From: AC-32 sp963821495
GTDB taxonomy: Bacteria > Actinomycetota > Thermoleophilia > Gaiellales > Gaiellaceae
Direction of reading: 5' to 3'
DNA: 64,000 nucleotides
Assembly: GCA_963821495.1 (NCBI GenBank)
Contig: CAWGEA010000004.1
Coordinates: 152,230-216,229 of the forward strand
A program made the position numbers and the translations under genes. The notes below the pieces were generated by a model. That model ran no database searches, was not told the DNA's origin, and saw only the letters and a program-made list of their open reading frames with translations. Below are positions 58,110 through 64,000 of the stretch, one piece after another. Within the stretch, counting starts at the first letter, position 1, and each line of letters opens with the position of its first letter.

Positions 58110-59769
58110 GCCGCCGAGAGACTATCCAGCAGTGCAGGGGCCGCCGCTCGACAACGCCGGGATCGCCGACCGGCTCGACCAGCTCGCCTCGCTGCTCGAG
58201 CTCGCGGGCGCAGGGCCCTACACGGCGCGCGCCTACCGCCGCGCGGCCGACCTGATCCGCTCGACGTCCGCGCCAGTCGCCGAGCTCGCTCGGCAGGGGC
58301 GGGCGCGCGAGCTGCGCGGGATCGGCCCCGGGATCGACCGGCGCCTGCGCGAGCTCGTCGAGACCGGGGAGATCGCCGAGCTGCGCGAGCTCGAGCGCGA
58401 GGTCTCGCCTGAGCTGGCCGGGGTCGGCCGCCTCCTCGGCGTCTCGGCCGAGCGGATGGTCGAGATCGGGCGCGTGCTCGGCGTCCGCACGCTGGCCGAG
58501 CTGCGGCAGGCGGCGCGAGAGGGGCGGCTCCAGGAGGTGCCGGGGATCGGGCCCGCAACCGAGCGCAAGCTGCTGGCCGCGCTCGCGCGTGATCCAGGAA
58601 CGCGTAGCGTGCCGCGGCCGCTGCCGCTGAACCGCAGCCGGCCGCTCGTCGAGTCGATCGCGGAGGCGCTGGGCGGGATCGGCGCCGGAGACCCGCGCCG
58701 CTGGCGCGACGCCTCCGAGCGGCTGGCCGTGGTCGTGCCCTCGGTGCGGGCCGAGCCCGTGCTGGAGGCCTTCGAGGCGCTCCCGCAGATCGTCGCCGTC
58801 GTCGAGCGAGGCGGGCGGCGCGCGCTCGGCGTCACCGTCGAGGGCATGCCGGTCGAGCTCGTCGTCGCGGAGCCGGCCCGGCTCGGGACCGAGCTCGTGC
58901 GCGCGACCGGCTCGCCGGAGTGGGTCGCGGCACACGAGCCGCTGCCCGAGGCGGCAGACGAGGACGGCGTGTTTGCGGCACTCGGGATCCCGTACGTGCC
59001 GCCCGAGCTGCGCGAGCCCGGCGCGCCGACGGTCTCGCAGCTCGTCGAGGTCGCCGACATCCGCGGCGACCTGCACTGCCACTCGACGTGGTCGGACGGG
59101 AGGGCGACCGTCTACGAGATGGGCCTCGCCGCGAAGGAACGCGGCTACGAGTACCTGGCGATCTGCGACCACACCGTCAGCGTCGGCGCGGTGCCGGGGC
59201 TGGACGCCGACGGCGTGCGCCGGCAGGCCGAGGAGATCGCGGCCGCGAACGAGCGGCTCGCGCCGTTTTGCCTGCTGCGGGGAACCGAGTGCGACATCCG
59301 CCGCGACGGCTCGCTCGACCTCCCCGACGAGGTGCTGGGCGAGCTCGACTGGGTGCAGGCGAGCGTCCACGGCGGCCAGCGCGGCTCGCGCGAGGAGCTG
59401 ACGAAGCGCGTGCTGACTGCGCTCGACTCGCCCTACGTGAGCTGCCTCAGCCACCCGACCGGGAGGCTGATCAACCGCCGGCCGCCGAACGCGGTCGACC
59501 TCGAGGCCGTGCTCGCGCGCCTGGCCGAGCAGGGCCGCGCCGTCGAGGTGAACGGCCTCCCCGACCGGCTCGACCTCCGCGACGAGCACGTGCGGCTCGC
59601 GCGGGAGGCCGGGGTCGCAATCGTTTGCTCGACCGATGCCCACTCGACACGCGGGCTCGGGAACATCGAGCTGTCGGTGGCGACCGCCCGCCGAGGCGGG
59701 GCGGCCGCCACCGACGTCCTCAACACGCTGCCTCTCGAGGACGTCCTCGCGAAGCGCTTCGGGGCCTAG
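58108..59769 (+). CDS. PolX-like protein with intact PHP domain and degenerate polymerase core
   Basis: 553 residues from ATG 58108; GTG 58132 is a plausible later start nearer the usual N-terminus. Residues 1-160 are the HhH-rich 8-kDa-like region (GIGPGIDRRLRELV, GIGPATERKLLAAL). The palm region retains FAALGIPYVPPELREPGA, but the GSxRR...DxD catalytic triad is replaced (GDPRRWRDASERLAVVV), so polymerase activity is doubtful. The C-terminal PHP is complete: DLHCHSTWSDG, AICDHT, GTECDI, QASVHGG, SHPTGR, STDAHS. A 3'-5' exonuclease or AP-endonuclease role is likelier. Confidence 0.87.
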   Translation: MPPRDYPAVQGPPLDNAGIADRLDQLASLLELAGAGPYTARAYRRAADLIRSTSAPVAELARQGRARELRGIGPGIDRRLRELVETGEIAELRELEREVSPELAGVGRLLGVSAERMVEIGRVLGVRTLAELRQAAREGRLQEVPGIGPATERKLLAALARDPGTRSVPRPLPLNRSRPLVESIAEALGGIGAGDPRRWRDASERLAVVVPSVRAEPVLEAFEALPQIVAVVERGGRRALGVTVEGMPVELVVAEPARLGTELVRATGSPEWVAAHEPLPEAADEDGVFAALGIPYVPPELREPGAPTVSQLVEVADIRGDLHCHSTWSDGRATVYEMGLAAKERGYEYLAICDHTVSVGAVPGLDADGVRRQAEEIAAANERLAPFCLLRGTECDIRRDGSLDLPDEVLGELDWVQASVHGGQRGSREELTKRVLTALDSPYVSCLSHPTGRLINRRPPNAVDLEAVLARLAEQGRAVEVNGLPDRLDLRDEHVRLAREAGVAIVCSTDAHSTRGLGNIELSVATARRGGAAATDVLNTLPLEDVLAKRFGA

Positions 59770-61793
59770 GCGCCGGCGGCCACCGTCGGCGACTCCGGGA
59801 CCGCGTCGGGCACCGCCCGTTCTCGGACCACGTCGAAGACGATCAGGATCAGGTTCGCGCCGATCTGGGCTCCGAGGATCGTGGTCACGACCGCGAACAG
59901 CCCCTCGATCACGTTGAACCCGAGCCACGCGCCGACGAGCGCGCCGGCCAGGGAGGCAGCCAGCCCGATCGCGCTCGCACGCCCCGGCCGGTCGGAGTTG
60001 ACCCACGCGAGGTAGACGCCGAGGCCGACCGGGAGGCCGATCGAGAGGCCGGCCAGCACGTCGCTGTCCAGCGGCACGGCCGGCAGCGCGGTCAACGCGA
60101 TCAGCACGCCGACGAACCAGCCGCCCAGGCCGAGCACGAAGACGTACGCCGAGCGGACGAAGGCGCTCGTCTTGGAACCGAGGCCGCCCCGCCTGTGCAC
60201 GAGCAGCGCGAGCACGACCAGCGAGAGGACCGCGAGCGCGCCGAGCCCGACCAGCACCGCGAGCATGATCTTCGCGATCGCGGTCTGGGAGAAGTCGGGC
60301 TCGAGGTCGACGTGGTTGACGGTGTAGAGCGAGTCGTCCACGACGCCGCGGCTCAGGTACGTGTTGACGAGGTGGGAGCTCGCCCGCGGCTCGTAGCTCC
60401 AGAAGTCGTCGGTGTGCCCGAGCCCCGGCAGCACGAGCTCGCGGCCGTTCGGCAGGTAGGGCATGAGCTCCCGGGACGCGGTCTGGGGCGGCGTGGCGAA
60501 GTCGAGGTTCCCGTTGATCACCAGCGTCTCCACGTTCGACCGCTGGACCCGGCCGTATTCGTTCTCGTCGGGGTTCGCCGGCCAGGCGTCGAGCAGGCGC
60601 CCGCCCGCCCAGAGGAAGCTCGTCCCGGCGTTGTCGAGGATCGAGCCGCGGCCCGTGTGGGAGGCGAAGTAGCGCCTGGCGTAGCGAGAGTCCGTCCGGG
60701 CCACGGCAGCGACGTCGCCCTTCACCTGCACGTCGGGGAAGGCGACCTGGGCGAGCGTCGAGAGGAGCCAGAGCCCGCTGGCGTCGCCCTTCGCGGCGGC
60801 CAGCCACGAGTCGACCGTCATCGGCGCCGAGATCGGCGAGGCCGCCCCGGTCGAGTGCATCACGCCGAAGAAGGAGCCGAGCAGCGCGTTGCCTGGCTTG
60901 ATCCGCAGCAGGCCCCAGCGGTCCGGCAGGTCCCGCGTGGTCTGCTTGATGGTGGCGACGAGGTCGTCGGTCCGCGCGCTGCAGGAGTCGTCTCGGACGC
61001 ACAGGGCCGCGTACTTCCGGATCTGCGCCTCGTTCCAGCGCGGGTACCAGATGAAGTTGCCCGGCGGGTTGACGCCGACCAGCACCGAGCGGTGGATGCT
61101 CTTGGGATAGCGCCAGGCGTAGATCAGCGCCGTGCGCGTACCGGCGCTCTCGCTGAGCAGGTCGATCCGGCCGTAACCGAGCGCGCGCCGGGCCGCCTCC
61201 AGGTCGTCGACCCGCTCCGGCAGTGAGTAGCCGGCGAGGTCGACGCCGTCGGCCTGCAGCCGCTGGGCGCACGTCGAGAGCCCCTCGGCGTAGGCGTCGA
61301 AGAACCTCGAGGCGAGGAAATCGCGAGAGTGCTTCATCGCGGAGACGACCTCCGGGCAGTCGAGCACCGAGGAGCCGTCGACGCCCCTGTAGCCGACGAG
61401 GACGACGTCGCGGTCGCGCGCGAAGCGGCTCGCGTCGGCGAAGTCCATGTTCGTGAGGCCGGGGCCGCCCTGGAGGCGGAAGACCGGCTCGCGCGGATGC
61501 GCGGCGAGCGCGCGGATGCGCTTCACGGGCAGGGCGATCAGCCGCGAGCTCGGGTCGTGCCGGTTCTCGGGCACGACCAGCGTCCCGCAGTCGGCGGCGT
61601 AGCCGCCGTCCTCTGTGCCGTACGTGCAGGGCTCGAGCGTCAGCTGTCCGGCGTGCGCGCCACGCGGCACGGAGACCGCGTCCGAGCCGGAGGAGAAGTG
61701 GAGATACGCGAGACCGGCCAGCCCGAGCGCGATCAGCCCGAGAGCCACGATCCGCGCGGGGCGGAAGAGTCTTGTCGTCGGAGCTTCCATCAC
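59766..61793 (-). CDS. alpha/beta hydrolase with C-terminal membrane domain
   Basis: 675 residues. A signal-anchor helix (ARIVALGLIALGLAGLAYL) precedes an extracellular tripeptidyl-aminopeptidase-like hydrolase: LEPCTYGTEDGGYAADCGTL, RLQGGPGLTNMDF, nucleophile LLSESAGTRTALIYAWRYP, acid VINGNLDFATPPQ and His LPGLGHTDDF. Residues 500-660 form about five TM helices. Relatives remove N-terminal peptides or act as proline iminopeptidases. The large membrane tail is unusual. It converges on the PHP gene with a 4-bp overlap. Confidence 0.85.
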   Translation of the reverse strand: MMEAPTTRLFRPARIVALGLIALGLAGLAYLHFSSGSDAVSVPRGAHAGQLTLEPCTYGTEDGGYAADCGTLVVPENRHDPSSRLIALPVKRIRALAAHPREPVFRLQGGPGLTNMDFADASRFARDRDVVLVGYRGVDGSSVLDCPEVVSAMKHSRDFLASRFFDAYAEGLSTCAQRLQADGVDLAGYSLPERVDDLEAARRALGYGRIDLLSESAGTRTALIYAWRYPKSIHRSVLVGVNPPGNFIWYPRWNEAQIRKYAALCVRDDSCSARTDDLVATIKQTTRDLPDRWGLLRIKPGNALLGSFFGVMHSTGAASPISAPMTVDSWLAAAKGDASGLWLLSTLAQVAFPDVQVKGDVAAVARTDSRYARRYFASHTGRGSILDNAGTSFLWAGGRLLDAWPANPDENEYGRVQRSNVETLVINGNLDFATPPQTASRELMPYLPNGRELVLPGLGHTDDFWSYEPRASSHLVNTYLSRGVVDDSLYTVNHVDLEPDFSQTAIAKIMLAVLVGLGALAVLSLVVLALLVHRRGGLGSKTSAFVRSAYVFVLGLGGWFVGVLIALTALPAVPLDSDVLAGLSIGLPVGLGVYLAWVNSDRPGRASAIGLAASLAGALVGAWLGFNVIEGLFAVVTTILGAQIGANLILIVFDVVRERAVPDAVPESPTVAAGA

Positions 61794-61848
61794 GCGTCCT
61801 TTCGTCGTGTCTGCATGGCTCGACGCTACGGCGGCCCCGCGCTACCCG

Positions 61849-61889
61849 TCGTCGTCCGGGACGACGATTCGGAGTCCTACTCCGGTAGG
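61849..61889. promoter_or_regulatory. clustered palindromes between the membrane hydrolase and the two-component genes
   Basis: TCGTCGTCC-G-GGACGACGA (61849-61867) is a perfect 9-1-9 palindrome. CCTAC-TCCG-GTAGG (61876-61889) is a second, nested with GGAGT-CCT-ACTCC (61871-61883). All lie in the 131-bp divergent gap and are candidate binding sites for the adjacent NarL-type regulator. Confidence 0.45.
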
Positions 61890-61924
61890 AGGCGGGCGCC
61901 GGGCGGCTGGAGTACGTTCACGGC

Positions 61925-63082
61925 GTGAGATCGCTCGCGCGCCGATACGCGTTCGACGCCCTGATCGTGATCACGGCGCTCGAGAGCGCGCTCGAGGTCG
62001 CGGTCAGGCGCGACGCGCCCGATGCGCCGACCTCGCCGCTCTGGTTCGCCGTCCCGGCGACGACGCTGCTCGCGCTGCCGCTGCTCGCGCGCCGCCGCTT
62101 CCCCTTCGCCGCGCCCGCATGCACCTGGGTCGCGGGGGCGACGCTCTCCTTCATCGACGGGCGGCTCGTCGTCTTCACGGTCGCCTCCTCCGCCGCCGGG
62201 ATGGCCGCGTCGGTGCTCCTCGGCAACGTCCGGGACGAGGTCCTGGCGCGGGTCGGGCTGGTGATCGTGCTGGGCGGAGCCGCGACCGTCGTCTCCAACA
62301 GCCCGAACCACGCCACCGGAGAGCTCGTCTTCATCCCGGTCCTGTTCGCGATCGGCTGGCTCGCCGGCTTCGCGCTGCGTGAACGAGGGGCCCAGGCCGA
62401 AGCAGCCGAGGTGCGAGCGGCCCAGGCCGAGCGGGAGCGGGACGCCGCGGGTCGGTTGGCGGTGGCCGAGGAGAGGGCCCGGATCGCCCGCGAGCTGCAC
62501 GATGTCGTCGCCCACGCGGTCAGCGTGATGGTGCTGCAGGTCGGGGCGGTCCGGCACCGCCTGCCCGACGCGGACGCCGACGACCGCGACGCGCTCAAGG
62601 GCGTCGAGCAGGCAGGGCGCACGGCCCTGGCGGAGATGCGCCGGCTGCTCGGCGCGATGCGCCGCGACGGCGACGGGATCCAGCTCGGGCCGCAGCCGGG
62701 CCTCGACGACCTCGGCCCGCTGCTCGACGAGGTCGGCCGCGCCGGCCTGCCCGTCCGGCTCCACGTCGAAGGCGACCGCTACCCGCTGCCGCGCGCGCTC
62801 GACCTGTCCGCGTACCGGATCGTCCAGGAGGGCCTCACGAACGCGCTCAAGCACGCGGGCGAGGCCGAGGCCGACGTGACCGTGCGCTACCGGCCCGACG
62901 AGCTCGAGCTCGAGGTGCGCGACGACGGGCGGGGCGCGACCGCGAGCGACGGCCTCGGCCACGGCCTCGTCGGGATCCGCGAGCGCGTGAAGATCTACGG
63001 CGGCGAGCTGGAGGCGGGCCCTGCGAACGGCGGCGGCTTCGCGCTCTCGGCGCGCCTGCCTGTCGGGGAGTCGCGCAGATGA
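61925..63082 (+). CDS. NarL-type sensor histidine kinase
   Basis: 385 residues from GTG 61925. Four or five TM helices in residues 10-150, then a coiled coil (AEVRAAQAERERDAAGRLAV). The HisKA_3 box is ARIARELHDVVAHAVSVMVL with the phosphorylated His; N-box IVQEGLTNALKHAGE; G-boxes VRDDGRG and GHGLVGIRERVKIYGG. An intact DesK/NarX-class kinase; the membrane domain suggests it senses lipid or envelope state. Confidence 0.92.
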   Translation: MRSLARRYAFDALIVITALESALEVAVRRDAPDAPTSPLWFAVPATTLLALPLLARRRFPFAAPACTWVAGATLSFIDGRLVVFTVASSAAGMAASVLLGNVRDEVLARVGLVIVLGGAATVVSNSPNHATGELVFIPVLFAIGWLAGFALRERGAQAEAAEVRAAQAERERDAAGRLAVAEERARIARELHDVVAHAVSVMVLQVGAVRHRLPDADADDRDALKGVEQAGRTALAEMRRLLGAMRRDGDGIQLGPQPGLDDLGPLLDEVGRAGLPVRLHVEGDRYPLPRALDLSAYRIVQEGLTNALKHAGEAEADVTVRYRPDELELEVRDDGRGATASDGLGHGLVGIRERVKIYGGELEAGPANGGGFALSARLPVGESRR

Positions 63083-63735
63083 GCATCCGCGTCCTCGTGG
63101 CCGACGACCAGGCGATGGTTCGCGCGGGCTTCCGCATGCTGCTCTCGAAGGAGAAGGACGTCGAGGTGGTGGCCGAGGCGGAGAACGGGCTCGAGGCAGT
63201 CGACAAGGCCGCGCGCTTCCACCCGAACGTGATCCTGATGGACATCCGCATGCCCGAGCTCGACGGGCTGCGGGCGACCCGGCAGATCCTCGAGGCCGAC
63301 CCGGAGGCGCGCGTCCTCGTCCTCACCACCTTCGATCTCGACGAGTACGTCTACGAGGCGCTCCGGGCCGGGGCCAGCGGCTTCGTGCTCAAGGACGATC
63401 CGCCCGAGCAGCTGCTGGCGGCGATCCGAACCGTCGCCGCCGGCGACGCGCTGCTCTCGCCCGCGGTGACGAGGCGCGTGATCAGCGAGTTCACGCGCAT
63501 CCCGCGTCCCGAGCAGCCCAAGGGCCTCGACGAGCTGACCGCTCGCGAGCGGGAGGTCCTGTCGCTGATCGCCCAGGGTCGCTCGAACGCCGAGATCGGG
63601 CAGGAGCTCTTCATCAGCGAGACCACCGTCAAGACGCACGTGACGCACGTGCTGCAGAAGCTCGAGCTGCGCGACCGCGTGCAGGCAGTCGTGCTCGCCT
63701 ACCAGGCCGGCCTCGTCGAGGCCGAGGCCGACTAG
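63079..63735 (+). CDS. NarL/LuxR-family response regulator
   Basis: 218 residues; the ATG overlaps the kinase stop (ATGA). Receiver domain: VLVADDQAMVRAGFRML, phosphorylated Asp in VILMDIRMPELDG, VLVLTTFDLDEYVYEALR and SGFVLKDDPP. LuxR-type HTH: LTAREREVLSLIAQGRSNAE, QELFISETTVKTHVTHVLQK. Partner of the preceding kinase. Confidence 0.94.
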   Translation: MSIRVLVADDQAMVRAGFRMLLSKEKDVEVVAEAENGLEAVDKAARFHPNVILMDIRMPELDGLRATRQILEADPEARVLVLTTFDLDEYVYEALRAGASGFVLKDDPPEQLLAAIRTVAAGDALLSPAVTRRVISEFTRIPRPEQPKGLDELTAREREVLSLIAQGRSNAEIGQELFISETTVKTHVTHVLQKLELRDRVQAVVLAYQAGLVEAEAD

Positions 63736-63736
63736 C

Positions 63737-64000
63737 TCAGACGCGGCCCGAGGCGGCCGAGCCCGGACCGCGCGTCGACCACTCCCGCAGCTCGAACCAG
63801 TGCGTACCGCGCAGCGCCTCCGCGACCCGCGGCTCCGTGTGGGCGGCGTAGAAGACGTTGTGGTCGAGGTCGGCGCAGATCGCGATGTCCTGGAGCGAAA
63901 CGTCCTCGAGCGCCGAGAGCGTCTCGTGCGGCAGCTTCGCCTCGGCGACGGTGTAGTGCATGAACTGCAGCTCGGGCGCGACCTCCATCAGCGTCGGCCA
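63737..64000 (-). CDS. hypothetical protein, 5' part possibly outside window
   Basis: The frame is open to the window edge. From ATG 63988 it gives 83 residues (LQFMHYTVAEAKLPHETL, LQDIAICADLDHNVFYAAHT, ALRGTHWFELREWS). No family recognised. Whether it starts at 63988 or upstream cannot be decided. It converges on the response regulator. Confidence 0.45.
   Translation of the reverse strand, partial: WPTLMEVAPELQFMHYTVAEAKLPHETLSALEDVSLQDIAICADLDHNVFYAAHTEPRVAEALRGTHWFELREWSTRGPGSAASGRV

Noticed and set aside
56020..61272. A single 1750-codon minus-strand frame joining the hydrolase region, cofD and npdG
   Set aside because: It is a chance fusion: the part opposite the PHP gene is antisense, and the cofD-to-npdG join exists only because of the one-base insertion near 56729.
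1..64000. tRNA, rRNA or mobile-element genes
   Set aside because: No T-loop/acceptor pairing, rRNA motifs, transposase catalytic blocks or terminal inverted repeats were seen on reading both strands by eye. A dedicated search could still find a small RNA.

Overview
The window is high-GC bacterial chromosome with tightly packed genes, many GTG and TTG starts and many 4-bp start/stop overlaps (ATGA, GTGA). The gene set points to an actinobacterium: a B12-dependent ribonucleotide reductase, a coenzyme F420 biosynthesis operon, SoxR, MMPL and NarL-type two-component genes, and large class III cyclase-ATPase-TPR regulators. The mix fits the class Thermoleophilia (Gaiellales/Solirubrobacterales-like) best; that placement is inference from gene content. 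No rRNA, tRNA, CRISPR array, integrase or transposase was seen.

Layout. 1-5.1 kb: the start of a secreted ScyD/ScyE-like protein (cut by the window edge), an O-antigen ligase-type polymerase, a surface protein, and a Rieske protein divergent from soxR. 5.5-13.8 kb: a cyclase/ATPase/TPR regulator, an MMPL exporter and nrdJ. 13.8-20.3 kb: small accessory genes (YkvA-like, zinc-ribbon, NlpC/P60, YdcF, GT2, DUF1697, PRC-barrel, holin-like, acylphosphatase). 20.3-28.3 kb: an S9 peptidase, two small-protein units with very strong Shine-Dalgarno sites, a cytochrome c protein, two cold-shock genes, and a multicopper oxidase operon. 28.3-39.2 kb: hydrolases, gamma-glutamyltransferase, VOC, an ArsR/AHSA1/DUF899 operon, a metallo-beta-lactamase/hydrolase pair, DUF3140/ankyrin and MarR. 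39.2-47.6 kb: a second cyclase regulator and an ABC transporter/lipoprotein operon divergent from an OmpR-type two-component system. 47.6-54.9 kb: a GFA protein and a zinc alcohol dehydrogenase, then a coupled operon of PLP decarboxylase-cNMP-binding fusion, MFS-cNMP-binding fusion and agmatinase-like ureohydrolase. 55-59.8 kb: the F420 operon cofC-cofD-npdG-cofE and a PolX-like PHP protein. 59.8-64 kb: a membrane hydrolase, a NarL-type two-component system and an edge gene.

The most unusual feature is 50.4-54.9 kb. Here an amino-acid decarboxylase and a transporter both carry C-terminal cyclic-nucleotide-binding domains and are translationally coupled to an agmatinase-family enzyme. The same 64 kb encodes two predicted class III cyclases, so a cAMP-tuned amine pathway is a testable idea.

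Two kinds of damage recur. First, five loci look like single-base frameshifts or a one-base start-codon loss; in each the length arithmetic fits exactly one inserted or deleted base, which suggests either assembly error or recent decay. Second, three short decayed fragments (of a cyclase domain, nrdJ and acylphosphatase) lie in intergenic DNA, two of them within 2 kb of the intact gene.
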